Positions 19,211 to 29,185 are shown, numbered from the stretch's first letter. The stretch: 64,000 nucleotides of DNA from Burkholderia sp. BCC0322 (GCF_902833045.1 NZ_CADFDU010000002.1:186001-250000); one strand, 5' to 3'. The notes: generated from the letters alone by a model not told the origin. A program made the numbers and translations.

Positions 19211-20160
19211 CTAGTTGTGAAGCGTCAAGAGGTTGTTTCTCGACGCGGGAAGTCTCGCCATCGGCGCAATGCCGCCGATGGCGCTATGAGCCCGATGCCA
19301 GTTGTAGTGATGCTGCCAACTCGCCAAGGCTTCAATGCGATGAGCCAAGTTTTGGTACGTCCATGCATAGGCCCACTCACGTAAAGCCGACTGGATGAAG
19401 CGTTCAGCTTTACCGTTGGTCTGCGGACGATACGCCCGCGTAAATTTGTGTCGGATACCCAGTTCCTGACAGGCCCGAGCAAACTCGTGCGAACGGAACG
19501 CCGAACCGTTGTCGGTCAGTAACCGGCGCACCTGCACGCCGAGCCCGGCGTACCACGCAACGGCGTCGCGCAGGAACTGCACGGCACTGCGCTTCGTCTC
19601 GTCGGGATGCATCGCCGTGAAGGCAATCCGGGCATGGTCGTCTACGGCGACGAACAGGTACTCCCAACCCACGCCGTCCACCGTATCGCGCCGATTACCG
19701 GTGACACGATGGCTAGGACGCGCGATTCGACCGAGCTTCTTGATGTCGATGTGCAGCAAGTCGCCGGGCGCCTCGTGTTCGTAGCGCTGAACGGGTTCAC
19801 GCGGTTGCAGGTCGCTCAGCCGGGATAGTCCGGCACGCGCCAGCACGCGGCTGACAGTCGAGGCAGACACGCCTGCCTGTCGGGCGATCTGGCGCTGTAG
19901 CAAGCGCTGCTGGCGTAATTCCAGATCGGCAAGGCAGTTGCCGGAGCGATTGAACGTGGGGAGCGCGCCGGACGCGACGAGGCGTCAGCCAGCGCTGCTG
20001 CACCACCGGCCAGATAGCGCTCCAGCCATTTGCGCACGGTCGGCGCTGTCACGCCATGATCGGCTGCGGCCTGCGGCACGCTTGAACCGAATTCGGTGAT
20101 CTCCTGAACCATCTCAAGTCGACGTGCGAAAGTGAGTCGGGCATTCTTATGGGTGTTCAT
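19211..20160 (-). pseudogene. IS481-family transposase, one frameshift
   Basis: The start is ATG at 20160 (MNTHKNARLTFARRLEMVQ), with a helix-turn-helix region (VPQAAADHGVTAPTVRKWLERY). The frame is lost near 19935, inside the ALADLELRQQR segment, and resumes as LLQRQIARQAGVSASTVSRVLARAG. The DDE domain follows: LLHIDIKKLGRI, YLFVAVDDHARIAF, LLTDNGSAFRSHEF and RPQTNGKAERFIQSALREW. A single missing base explains the break. The stop codon uses the CTAG target-duplication bases. Otherwise of full family length (~315 aa). Confidence 0.85.
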
Positions 20161-20256
20161 CCGGCTGGGTTCCTGGAAGGTTGGGTGTTTGGCGACTTCC
20201 AGTCTCCCAGACTCAGTCCGGAGGAACCATCGATACAACCTATTGAAGCTTCACAA
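19215..20256 (-). mobile_element. IS481-family element with CTAG target duplication
   Basis: The ends read TTGTGAAGCGTCAAGAGGTTGT at 19215 and, inverted, TTGTGAAGCTTCAATAGGTTGT from 20256. CTAG flanks both sides (19211-19214 and 20257-20260). The gene occupies nearly the whole 1042-bp element. Confidence 0.85.
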
Positions 20257-20532
20257 CTAGTCGGCGTCGTTGGCAGAGGCCAAACGCGAGATTGAGGCAT
20301 GGCGCCGAGACCACAATGAGGCTCGACCGCACATGGCGCCCAAGGATTTGACACCGCGCGAATTCGCCCGGCAATACAGCCTTCGGCCTACGACCAAAAA
20401 TTCCTGAAACACCGGACACTAACGCTCAGCTCTGTCCAGGACTCCTATAGCAGATCACCTGTGCGCCAGTACGCACCTAACCACCATCTGACCTGAAAAT
20501 GTCTTGCCCAAATAATTCCGCGGGATAGGCAA

Positions 20533-20859
20533 TCACTGGATTCCTTGATTACTTAGCATGGTAACCACGCCAGCACCTATAATCACAAAATGCAATATCA
20601 ATGCAGCGTATAGTGTATATGTACTAGGACTACGAATCAAAATCCATTTGATTGAACCGACCGTTGCAGATGCAATCGAAAATCCTGCTGCGCCAACCAC
20701 CATGTTCATGACAAGCGTCAAGCTCGCGTAATCATCGATCATCGCCAATGCGTATGTACACCCGAGAATTAGGGCGACGACCTCGACGACAGCTATTCGA
20801 AGTAGCCAGATATCGAGTGGCACAGAAGGCTCGAACTCATCGTCCATGGCAACACGCAA
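20533..20859 (-). CDS. Small membrane protein of unknown function
   Basis: A protein of up to 108 aa (TTG at 20859, or 104 aa from the ATG at 20847). Three hydrophobic segments are clear: IAVVEVVALILGCTYALAMI, LVMNMVVGAAGFSIASATVG and TLYAALILHFVIIGAGVVTML, preceded by an acidic N-terminus (MDDEFEPSVPLD). No recognised family. It lies isolated between two IS blocks, with lower GC than its surroundings. No strong ribosome binding site precedes either start. The regular membrane pattern favours a real gene. Confidence 0.5.
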   Translation of the reverse strand: MRVAMDDEFEPSVPLDIWLLRIAVVEVVALILGCTYALAMIDDYASLTLVMNMVVGAAGFSIASATVGSIKWILIRSPSTYTLYAALILHFVIIGAGVVTMLSNQGIQ

Positions 20860-20874
20860 GAAGATTTAAGGTCA

Positions 20875-21250
20875 GTCACGATACTGTATCCGCACGCCCA
20901 GTTGATGAAGGCTCGTCACGAAATAGATCGATTTGCCATTCTTTAACGAATTGCACCGCAAGCATGGCGAAGCGCACTGCTTGCCATACGTGACTCAACT
21001 CGAGCAGCGCGGTGGCGCGTGGACCTGCATGACTACCGATATGGGGGGGTGACATATAGGTCGAAGATCCGGGTTGCGCGGGCCGGTAGATTTTGGTCAG
21101 GGGCTTTCTCGCACTGGATGTTGCCTACAGGTTCCGCGAAGTTATCGTCCAACACGCAGTGATCCTAGACGTCCGAAACACCCGTCGAGAACGACGACGA
21201 ACCGACTCATCCGTTACCTTGCGGCACGACGGTTTCTATACTTGCTTTTG
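20875..21250. other. Spacer with no supported gene
   Basis: Short frames on both strands lack recognisable motifs. The sequence is probably scar material left by successive IS insertions, since an IS3 OrfA fragment begins right after it. Confidence 0.35.
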
Positions 21251-21334
21251 AGCGCGAGGGAAACATAAGCAACTGATGGAAGAGAATGCGTGGTTGAAGA
21301 AGCTGGTCGCCGGACTAAAAGGCGACTACGGCGT
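21251..21334 (+). pseudogene. IS3-family OrfA fragment
   Basis: The frame reads KHKQLMEENAWLKKLVAGLKGD, matching the leucine-zipper end of IS3 OrfA proteins. It is cut immediately before the left inverted repeat of the IS30 element. Only about 28 codons remain. Confidence 0.6.
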
Positions 21335-21341
21335 GTCTTCA

Positions 21342-22571
21342 CTGCGGATTCAACCCGTCGATGCAACACACTTGAGGCTGCATAGCAGCAAGGAGTGTTG
21401 TCATGAAACAGAGACGGCGGATCTACTATACAGACACCCAGAAGGCGTTAATGTGGGAGCGTTGGCGCACGGGCGAGTCGCTGCAGCAGATCGCTCAGTT
21501 GTTTGATCGGAACCATTCCTCGGTACATCGGATTCTGGCCGAAACGGGCGGCATACAGCCCAAGCAACGGCACCGTTCGAGATTGGCACTGACCCTTGCC
21601 GAGCGGGAGGAGATCTCGCGCTCGGTGATTGCTGGCGATTCGATTCGCGCAATTGCGAATCAACTCGGACGTGCTCCGTCCACCATTAGCCGCGAGCTCA
21701 AGCGGAACGGAGGTATGCCGAGCTATCGGGCGAACAATGCTGACGAACTTGCTTGGGAACGCGCCCGTCGCCCACAAATCTGTAAGCTCGTCAGGAACCG
21801 GGAACTTGCCCAGGTCGTGGCAAGCAAGCTCCAACTGCAGTGGTCGCCCGAGCAGATCGCCGGTTGGCTTAAGCACGTGTACGCGGTCAACAGGGACTAT
21901 CAGGTGTCGCACGAGACCATATACCGCAGCCTCTACATACAAGCTCGTGGTGCGCTCTAAAAGGAATTGCTCGAGCATTTACGGCGCTCACGAGCCATGC
22001 GCCGTTCGCGTCATCACACAATGAAGACGGATGACCACGGCAGAATTTGCGACACTGTCCCGATTAGTGAGCGCCCCGCGACGGTTGACGATCGCGCGAT
22101 ACCGGGCCACTGGGAAGGCGATTTGCTGTTCGGCAGCGCGAACAGTCAGATTGCCACGCTCGTCGAGCGTCAGAGCCGCTTCGTGATGCTAGTCAAGGTC
22201 GGCAGCAAGGATACGGAAACGGTCATCAATGCGTTGATTCGGCACGCCGGCAAGCTTCCTCAGGAACTCTACAAATCACTGACCTGGGACCGGGGCAAAG
22301 AGATGGCCGATCACACGCGCTTCACCGTGGCCACCGACATCAAGGTCTACTTTTGTGATCCGCAGAGCCCTTGGAAACGGGGTTCGAACGAGAACACAAA
22401 TGGACTTCTCAGACAGTATTTCCCCAAGGGGATCGACCTCTCGGCCTATTCGCAAGCCAAGCTCAACGCAGTAGCCAGACGGCTCAACGAGCGTCCGCGA
22501 GAGACTCTAAACTTCGATACACCGGCTGAGCGATTTCATCAATTCGTTGCATCGACGGGTTGAATCCGCAG
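21342..22571 (+). mobile_element. IS30-family element with perfect 25-bp inverted repeats
   Basis: The 25 bases at 21342-21366 (beginning CTGCGGATTCAACCC) reappear as an exact inverse at 22547-22571. The repeats bracket one transposase gene whose stop codon lies within the right repeat. Total length of about 1.23 kb is larger than the ~1.1 kb of many IS30 members but acceptable. Confidence 0.85.
21403..22563 (+). pseudogene. IS30-family transposase with one in-frame stop
   Basis: From the ATG at 21403 (GGAG 14 nt before) the protein has an HTH region (ESLQQIAQLFDRNHSSVHRIL, DSIRAIANQLGRAPSTISREL) then VSHETIYRSLYIQARGAL. A TAA at 21958-21960 interrupts it. The same frame continues with KELLEHLRRSRAM, IPGHWEGDLLFG, ATLVERQSRFVMLV, SLTWDRGKEMADH, VYFCDPQSPWKRGSNENTNGLLRQYFPKG, all IS30 DDE blocks. 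A single AAA to TAA change would explain the stop. Apart from that codon the 386-codon gene is complete. Confidence 0.88.
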
Positions 22572-22684
22572 GGAAAATTCCCAAAAACTGGAAAGTCATT
22601 GGAACTTTTGACATCAACGGACTCCCACGGTTAGTCTGCCAAAGAATGTCGTTATTCTAACTAAAAACGTGGAGACTCAAAACA

Positions 22685-24865
22685 ATGAAGAAAAATAAAT
22701 CGTACGCATTACTGCGTATTTCCCTGTGCGTGATCGCCGCGAGCATTGCTGGATGTGGGGGGGAAGACATAAGCTCGACCGCTGCTTCACTGCAGGCTCT
22801 CGTCGATGGCACTTCGAATAATAGACCAACTGGAAATGGTGCTCCGGCGACACCGTCAGCCCCGGCAAACCAGAACATAATGAAGCAGATTCCGGTCGCG
22901 CCACCCGCCATGGGATGGGCGAGTTGGAACGCCTATGGTTGCCGCATCGACGAAGGCAAGATTCGGGCGGCTGCGGATTACATGGAAGGCAGTGGGTTGG
23001 AGGCGGCTGGATATCAGAACGTGAATGTCGATGATTGCTGGGCTGCGCTGGCCCGGGATGCCCAAGGAAATCTGGTCGCGAATCCGACGTCGTTTCCGAG
23101 TGGCATGCTGGCGCTCGGAAACTATATTCATTCGAAGGGGATGAAGTTCGGGATTTACGGTTCACCTGGACCGAAGACATGTGCCGAGAGCAATCCAGGC
23201 CGGAACTACCCGGGCGTAACGGGGAGTCTCGGTCATGAGGTTCAGGATGCGAATACCTTTGCAATCTGGGGCGTCGATTTCCTGAAATACGACTGGTGCT
23301 GGCCAAACAAGGCGACCACTGCGGCCGATCAAGCTCCCTACTTTCAGACAATGCGTGACGCCTTGGATGCCGCAGGAGACAAAGTCGGAAAGCGTATTGT
23401 GTTCAGCATCAACCCTCACAGTGGCGGACCCGACGGTGGTGCGGACCGCGGTTACTACTGGGGTAACGTCGCCGATATGTGGCGTATGACCGGCGATATC
23501 GTGACCGTACCGGCCAGCGGCCCCATCACGGCAAATTATGCAAGTGTTATCGCCAACAACTTCAAGCCTAACCTCTTCCCTGAAGCGCAGCATACCGGTT
23601 CGTATAACGACCCGGACATGATGATGATTGCATCCGGGATGACGGCGATCGAGGATCGCACGCATTTCAGTCTGTGGGCTATATCAGGTGCGCCGCTGAT
23701 CCTCGGCAATGCGTTCTCGACGTCCGCACCGCTCAGCAGCGAGACGCTGAGCATAATCACGAATCCCGAAGTGATCGCAGTGGATCAGGACGGACTGGGG
23801 CTTCAAGGCGTGATTGTCAACCACGCTCTGACAGACCTAGAGGTGATCGCTAAGCCGCTGATGGGAGCCGGACGACGCGCAGTAGTGCTTTTCAACAATG
23901 CCGCTGCCGACGCTCCCATGACAGTGACGTGGGCACAGTTGGGGCTGGATGCGTCATCTCCGGCAACGGTTCGTGATCTCTGGGCACGTAACGATCTGGG
24001 CACCTTCAGCGGATCTTATAGCGCCCCCGTTGTGCCGTCGCACGGCGTGGTCATGCTAACGATCAGCGGCGCGGACGGTCCGGCAGTCTCGTACGCGCCA
24101 AATCAGCTCTCCGGTACCTCGACGTGGAAGCCATGCAGCAAGTGCTCGTCCGGAAACATTGTGTCCAGTCTCGGTAGCATCAACTTCGGGAACGTTACGT
24201 CCGGAACCTATGGTGGCTATGTGCGGATCGCATATCAAAACACTGGTAGTCGGTTTGCCAAGGCAAACCTGAGCGTTAACGGTGGACCCGCCACGCTCGT
24301 GAAATTCCCGCCCTCGGGTAATGACGGCACCATCGGAACCGTCACAGTATATGCTCCACTCACAGCGTCGTCAGCGAACACCATCGTGCTGTCGAGTCTC
24401 GACAGCGGTACGTCGGCGCCCGACATCGATTCGATTGCCACTGTCGCCGGACCCGTCCGCTACATGAAACCGACGGTGGCATACGAAGCCGAAGCATCAG
24501 CCAATACGGTAAGCGGTGGTGCGAAGAGCGGCACGTGCCCCGGCTGCTCGGGCGGGAAGAGTGTCGGCTATATCGGCAACGGCGGGACGTTGACGTTCAA
24601 TGGAATTTCCGTGCCGAAGTCCGGCACGTACACGGTGCAGATACTTTATACCAACGGCAATGCCGCTGCTCGAGCCGCTCAGGTCAGCTTCAACGGTGCA
24701 GCACCGATTACGGTTTCGTTTCCGCCGACGGGAAGCTTTACGACGACGGATTCGATGCAGGTTACCGGCACGTTCAACGCCGGTGCTCAGAACACGCTGA
24801 AGATTTCGAACCCCTCCGGCTGGGCGCCGAATGTCGATGGCATCAGCGCGCCCGTATTGCAGTAA
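22685..24865 (+). CDS. GH27 alpha-galactosidase lipoprotein with two C-terminal carbohydrate-binding-like modules
   Basis: A 726-aa exported enzyme. The lipobox is SIAGCGGE (Cys 24), followed by a Ser/Asn/Pro linker. The GH27 barrel starts at MGWASWNAYGCRIDE (~78) and includes GYQNVNVDDCW, GMKFGIYGSPG, WGVDFLKYDWCW (nucleophile Asp, ~205) and GSYNDPDMMMIASGMT (acid/base Asp, ~311), then a beta-sandwich ending near 460. Two tandem modules of ~125 residues follow, each with a CSKCSSGN/CPGCSGGK-type loop and beta pattern like CBM35/CBM6 (YGGYVRIAYQNTG; SGTYTVQILYTNG). It should release terminal alpha-galactose from plant or microbial polysaccharides at the cell surface. Start is 114 bp after IS30; GTGGAGAC precedes the ATG. 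Confidence 0.88.
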   Translation: MKKNKSYALLRISLCVIAASIAGCGGEDISSTAASLQALVDGTSNNRPTGNGAPATPSAPANQNIMKQIPVAPPAMGWASWNAYGCRIDEGKIRAAADYMEGSGLEAAGYQNVNVDDCWAALARDAQGNLVANPTSFPSGMLALGNYIHSKGMKFGIYGSPGPKTCAESNPGRNYPGVTGSLGHEVQDANTFAIWGVDFLKYDWCWPNKATTAADQAPYFQTMRDALDAAGDKVGKRIVFSINPHSGGPDGGADRGYYWGNVADMWRMTGDIVTVPASGPITANYASVIANNFKPNLFPEAQHTGSYNDPDMMMIASGMTAIEDRTHFSLWAISGAPLILGNAFSTSAPLSSETLSIITNPEVIAVDQDGLGLQGVIVNHALTDLEVIAKPLMGAGRRAVVLFNNAAADAPMTVTWAQLGLDASSPATVRDLWARNDLGTFSGSYSAPVVPSHGVVMLTISGADGPAVSYAPNQLSGTSTWKPCSKCSSGNIVSSLGSINFGNVTSGTYGGYVRIAYQNTGSRFAKANLSVNGGPATLVKFPPSGNDGTIGTVTVYAPLTASSANTIVLSSLDSGTSAPDIDSIATVAGPVRYMKPTVAYEAEASANTVSGGAKSGTCPGCSGGKSVGYIGNGGTLTFNGISVPKSGTYTVQILYTNGNAAARAAQVSFNGAAPITVSFPPTGSFTTTDSMQVTGTFNAGAQNTLKISNPSGWAPNVDGISAPVLQ

Positions 24866-24937
24866 TCCGGGGTACCGTCGGCAGTGGACTTGCCATCCCA
24901 TTGCCGACGCGACGAATATCTCTTCGCATCACAAGCG

Positions 24938-25404
24938 GGTATGTCGGTCAACAGGACGCTGTGCTTTACGGACCGGGACAGTCAGGCACCTTCAAAACGG
25001 GTAACTGTCAGATCGGGTCGCGACTTCTACACTTCATGGTCTTCGAGGGCACGTTCAAGAACGCGACGTTCATCGAATTCCTGAAGCGCCTGTTCAAGCA
25101 GGCTACCCGGAAGATCTACCTGATCGTTGATGGTCATCCGGTTCGCCGGTCTGTTGCTATCAAGCAGTTCGTCGCCGAGCACGCCGATCGCCTGCGCCTG
25201 ATCCGGCTGCCAAGCTACTGTCCCGAGTTGAACCCGGATGAATTGCTGAATCAGGACGTGAAAACCAACGCGCTCGGCAAGAGCCGTCCGACCAACAAAG
25301 CGGACATGATCCGCAACGTCCGGAGCCATCTGCATCGTCGGCAGAAGGAACCTAACGTGATTCGTAACCTGTTCAACGAGAAACATGTCCGTTACGCCGC
25401 TTGA
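24938..25404 (+). pseudogene. IS630-family transposase, C-terminal half only
   Basis: The frame reads VGQQDAVLYGPGQSGTF, LLHFMVFEGTFKNATFIEFLKRL, IYLIVDGHPVRRS, LIRLPSYCPELNPDELLNQDVKTNALG, to a stop at 25404. These are the DDE_3 blocks of IS630 with the second Asp (VDGHP) and ELNPxE present. The N-terminal HTH region and first Asp are missing, and the left edge lies just after the alpha-galactosidase stop. Confidence 0.8.
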
Positions 25405-25556
25405 ATATCACGCACTATTTGATGAACGTGTCAGTAACTATCGTCAATGGGTCGGCCCAGAATTCGGCCCGGAACTATTCGATTTGCGTGCTGCCAACGC
25501 CGCGTTGATGCGACTCGCGACCAATCGATGGGGTAATCGATAACTCCGTCACGACG

Positions 25557-26153
25557 GTGCTGGTGACGCGCTTACAGCTCGCGCCCCGCATGGGCAAGAA
25601 CTTAGCGGCCGAAATCGTTCAAGCGCTGAGCGAGCAAGCCGTGATCGTACCCGGCACGCAGGCTGCCACCATCGTCATGCCCCGCTTGGCCCAGCAACTC
25701 GCCACCTTGCGCAAGCAGCGTGACGAAATCGCCGCCGAAGTTGAGCGGCTGGTGCATGCTCCCCCTCTTTGGCCGGTCCTGACCAGCATGCCGGGAGTCG
25801 GCGTCAGGACCGCCGCCAGACTCCTGACCGAAGTCGCCCATAAAGCCTTCGCCTCGGCTGCTCATCTGGCGGCCTATGCTGGCCTCGCGCCGGTCACCCG
25901 GCGCTCAGGCTCGTCGATCCGTGACGAACATACATCCAGACGCGGCAACAAGGTGCTCAAGCGCGCCTTGTTCCTATCCGCCTTCGCGGCATTGCGAGAT
26001 CCTGTCTCGCGGGCTTACTACGCGCGCAAAATCCAGCAGGGCAAGCGCCACAACCAAGCGCTCATCGCGCTGGCACGGCGACGCTGCGACGTCCTGTTCG
26101 CCATGTTGCGCGACGGCACCATTTACCAACCCAAGTCAGCCCCTAACGCTTGA
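25557..26153 (+). pseudogene. IS110-family transposase, N-terminal DEDD domain missing
   Basis: A 198-codon frame holds the C-terminal transposase_20 domain: LTSMPGVGVRTAARLLTEV, AAHLAAYAGLAPVTRRSGSS, RRGNKVLKRALFLSAFAALRDP and YYARKIQQGKRHNQALIALARRRCDVLFAMLRDG. The DEDD catalytic domain is absent; upstream DNA (25405-25556) shows only a broken frame (PEFGPELFDLRAANAALMRL) that may be its remnant. Confidence 0.8.
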
Positions 26154-26249
26154 CGAAAGACATAGGGCCCCCCCCGCGTTTGACATTATGTCCATCCGCT
26201 CTCCGGTGCGCCGCGGCGGACGCCTCTGCGCATCCGCCGCGCTGCGCAT

Positions 26250-28766
26250 TTACCATTGATAGCCCGCACCGACGACAGCACCCGTGCCACCGCGGCTGCT
26301 AGTCGTCAGCGAGCCTTTGTAGATCCACTTGCCGTTCTCCGATACCGCCGACACCCCGAGGGCGACCCCTTGCTGCCCCTGCCAGGTCGATCCAGCAACC
26401 GCTACTACACTCTTGCCGGGCCCGGTCGGCTGCGGCAGGCCGGCGACCGCCATTGCGGCCGCGACGCCGCTGTTCATCTCGCGCTTCAGGCCGTCGATCT
26501 GCTGGTTCGTGTATTGGTTTGCCTGCGTGACGACGTTCGAAACGCCCGTGTTCAACTGGTTCACGTTGACCGCATCGGTGCCGTTCAGCCCCGGCGCAAC
26601 GTTGCTGATCGTACGCTCGTTGCCGGCCGCCCCAACCGACACGGTATTCGGCGCGCTGGCCACCGAATTCGCGCCGAGGGCAACGGAATTCGCTCCGCTG
26701 GCCGTCGCATGATCACCGAGCGCGGTGCTGCCGCTGCCCGACGCGACTGCGCCGCTACCTGCAGCGGTTGCGTTCTGGCCGCGGGCGGAAGGCGGTATGT
26801 AGGTCGCGGGGCTACCAGTGATCCAGGTCTGCTGGCTCGGGCTCGGCGGTACGATCGGCGTAGGTGGCAAATTATTAATCGTATGGTTCAGCGCGCTGAT
26901 CGCACTTTCGAGCTGACTGAGGTTGACTGCATCTGTCAGTTGTGTACCCGGTGCTACATTCGTTATCTGCCGCAGCGTGCCAGACGCACCCACCGACACC
27001 GCGCCGAGCGTTGTCGTGAAACCGGCGCCGCTAATCGGATCGACGTAGCTGCCGGCTATACGATCAGCCACCGAACCAGCCCCCAGCGCCACGCCGCCAA
27101 GCGTCGCGACGCTCGCGCCGTTGCCAAGTGCCAGCGACTTGCCGCCCATTGCCTTCGAGTTGCCGCCGAGCGCGACATCGCCCGACATCACGGGATCGCC
27201 GCTGACGCCTGCCACAGCGCCCGAGCCCTGCGAGATAGCCGAGTCTCCGTTGGCGGTCGCGGCCGGGCCAACCGCGATGCTGTCGGTCCCTGCCGCATTG
27301 GAATCAGTCGCGGTAGAATTTGCGTGGAAGTACTTGATACCACCGCCGTTGACCGCCGTGCCGACCGTGCTGGCCACCGCGTAAAGTTGGCTGCCGTTCA
27401 CCGCGTCAGTGGAGGTCGCCGTCACGCGACCAGCCGCGACGTTAGTAATCTGCCGCTCGGCGCCCGGCGCGCCGACCGACACTACGCTTGTTGGATTCGC
27501 GCCAGCGAAGCCGGACAGTGTGAGTTGTCCTCCGGATGCAGTGGTGATAGTAGCGCCGCTGATTGGATTCGCGCCTGCTGCGACTGAGCCGGCACCCAGC
27601 GCAACACTGCCGCTCGTTGCGGCCGTCGCACCCGTCCCGATCGTGACCGTGTTGCTCGCGTTCGCCACCACGCCGTTGCCGATCGCCACTGCGCCGTCGA
27701 GACCGGCACCAATCGTCACGCCGTTGCCCAAAACGAACGCATTGTTGGCGGCGATTGAATTGTTGTTGCCAACCGCATATGAACCCGTACCGCTAACCAT
27801 ATTTGGATCGCCGAACGCGCCCGAGTTCGCACCGCTCACCACGTTTCCGGTGCCGATGCTGATGCTATTCATACCTGTTACCTGCGCTCCCGTGCCAATC
27901 GCAACACTACTACCGCCTGCAGCGTAGGCACCCGAGCCCAGAGCAAGCGCGGCGTCGGCACCCGCGATGGCATTCGTACCGGCGGCCACAGTCTTGCTAG
28001 CGCTGGTAGCCGAGCCAGCACCACTACCTATTACCACGTTACTGTTCCCGGTAGACGCGGTGCCCGCGTTGCTGCCGAGGACAATGTTGTCATCGCCGGT
28101 CATCCCGCTACCGGCGTTCTTACCCACCATGATATTTCCCGCACCACTCGCACGAGAACCAGCCCACGTGCCAAGGAAAGTATTGTAGATGCCGGACGAA
28201 GCAAGTCCGGCATCCCAGCCGATCCCCGTATTCCAGCCACCTGACGACGTTCTCTGCCCCCCCGCGTGCGCACCAACGAAGGTGTCCGCATAGCCAAGCG
28301 CCACACTGCTATAGCCCATCGCTGTTGACGCGACGTTCGAAGCAACGCTATTGGGGCCAACTGCAATGCTGAGAGTTCCAGCACTTGCGCTTACACCAAA
28401 GGCTACGCCTTTCCACCCGCTGGCGACCGCTTCGTTACCAATAGCAATCGTCTGCAGGTCGGTGGCTTGGGCACCTGCGCCAATCGCCACCCCGGCGTCT
28501 AGGCTCGCCAACGCGCCCGGTCCGATCGCCACCGAATTCGCGCCCTTAGCGCCGCTGCCGTCCGCATTAGACTGTGTCGTACCGCCGTCGTTGACCCCGT
28601 AATACGTGGACTGGGCGTGAACAGGCACCGCCCCTGTTATCACGACGGCCGCTGCGCACGATACAACCGACCTCGCACTACCCTTGCCCCTTCCCCGTGT
28701 TAATTCCGCCGTGGCAACCGGTTGCCGACGCGACCGACTCCAAACAACGCTGTATATCTTACTCAT
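26250..28766 (-). CDS. Trimeric autotransporter adhesin (YadA/BpaC-like)
   Basis: An 838-aa type Vc secretion protein. It opens with an extended signal peptide region (MSKIYSVVWSRSRRQPVATAE), then a signal sequence ending near VPVHAQS. Residues ~70-640 form YadA-like head repeats of ~14 aa (NSVAIGPGA, GVAIGAGAQA, TVTIGTGA) broken by neck motifs (ERQITNVAAG, TDAVNGSQL). A second head/neck block ends with TDAVNVNQL. The last ~80 residues are a coiled stalk and YadA anchor (QQIDGLKREMNSGVAAAMAVAGLPQ ... VGAGYQW). The trimer should sit in the outer membrane and bind host or abiotic surfaces. Head repeats give many low-complexity frames on the other strand. Confidence 0.92.
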   Translation of the reverse strand: MSKIYSVVWSRSRRQPVATAELTRGRGKGSARSVVSCAAAVVITGAVPVHAQSTYYGVNDGGTTQSNADGSGAKGANSVAIGPGALASLDAGVAIGAGAQATDLQTIAIGNEAVASGWKGVAFGVSASAGTLSIAVGPNSVASNVASTAMGYSSVALGYADTFVGAHAGGQRTSSGGWNTGIGWDAGLASSGIYNTFLGTWAGSRASGAGNIMVGKNAGSGMTGDDNIVLGSNAGTASTGNSNVVIGSGAGSATSASKTVAAGTNAIAGADAALALGSGAYAAGGSSVAIGTGAQVTGMNSISIGTGNVVSGANSGAFGDPNMVSGTGSYAVGNNNSIAANNAFVLGNGVTIGAGLDGAVAIGNGVVANASNTVTIGTGATAATSGSVALGAGSVAAGANPISGATITTASGGQLTLSGFAGANPTSVVSVGAPGAERQITNVAAGRVTATSTDAVNGSQLYAVASTVGTAVNGGGIKYFHANSTATDSNAAGTDSIAVGPAATANGDSAISQGSGAVAGVSGDPVMSGDVALGGNSKAMGGKSLALGNGASVATLGGVALGAGSVADRIAGSYVDPISGAGFTTTLGAVSVGASGTLRQITNVAPGTQLTDAVNLSQLESAISALNHTINNLPPTPIVPPSPSQQTWITGSPATYIPPSARGQNATAAGSGAVASGSGSTALGDHATASGANSVALGANSVASAPNTVSVGAAGNERTISNVAPGLNGTDAVNVNQLNTGVSNVVTQANQYTNQQIDGLKREMNSGVAAAMAVAGLPQPTGPGKSVVAVAGSTWQGQQGVALGVSAVSENGKWIYKGSLTTSSRGGTGAVVGAGYQW

Positions 28767-28844
28767 TTCACTATCTCTATAAAATCCAATAATTGTCTAT
28801 TTAATTTGGATTGCAAAGTATTTGTAACCCGTCGAAGCACGAAT

Positions 28845-29100
28845 GTATGAGGCCCCTGGTCGACGGACCGAACCTTCGCTTCGTCGGACTGTGTCGCGGT
28901 TAACAGGCCGCGCGTTGCGCGCCCGCGCCAGTGAAAGCGCCGCGTTGTACGATTTGGTGCCGACGAGGTTTGTATAAGCCGTTACAACAATCTTATATCC
29001 ATCGTACTGTCGAAACGAAACAGTCCGTTAGTGCCGGACACGACTGCGTCAGCGCTCTGCAAGGCATCCGTCGGCGCATTAGTACGCAGCGACATGAAAT
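28845..29100 (-). pseudogene. OmpA-family C-terminal domain remnant
   Basis: On the minus strand one frame reads LRTNAPTDALQSADAVVSGTNGLFRFDST and the next frame GYKIVVTAYTNLVGTKSYNAALSLARARN. The LFxFD and GYTD..G...YN..LS..RA arrangement is that of OmpA-like peptidoglycan-binding domains. A frameshift and a deletion of the segment between the two blocks inactivate it. It lies directly upstream of the trimeric autotransporter; Burkholderia adhesin genes often have an OmpA-family partner. Confidence 0.55.
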
Positions 29101-29185
29101 CTGCGACTTTCTTCTCACTGGTCGCGTGCTATCCCATCTAAATTCGATTCGCTCTGGTAGGCAAAGGGGTAAAATGTGGCGCCAA

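Larger units (their letters stand above)
19111..20407 (+). pseudogene. 3' remnant of an IS3-family OrfB, split by IS481
   Basis: Plus-strand pieces on each side of the IS481 element form one gene end. The left piece reads YFSRPGTPPDSNFIDTFEGSFFDEC, a degenerate version of the IS3 OrfB block around the catalytic Glu. The right piece, from 20261, reads ASLAEAKREIEAWRRDHNEARPH and LTPREFARQYS with a stop at 20407. Everything upstream of the first piece is missing. Confidence 0.75.

Noticed and set aside
26256-27587. A 443-codon plus-strand frame
   Set aside because: Antisense of the trimeric autotransporter head repeats; Arg/Ala-rich, no motifs or start signal.
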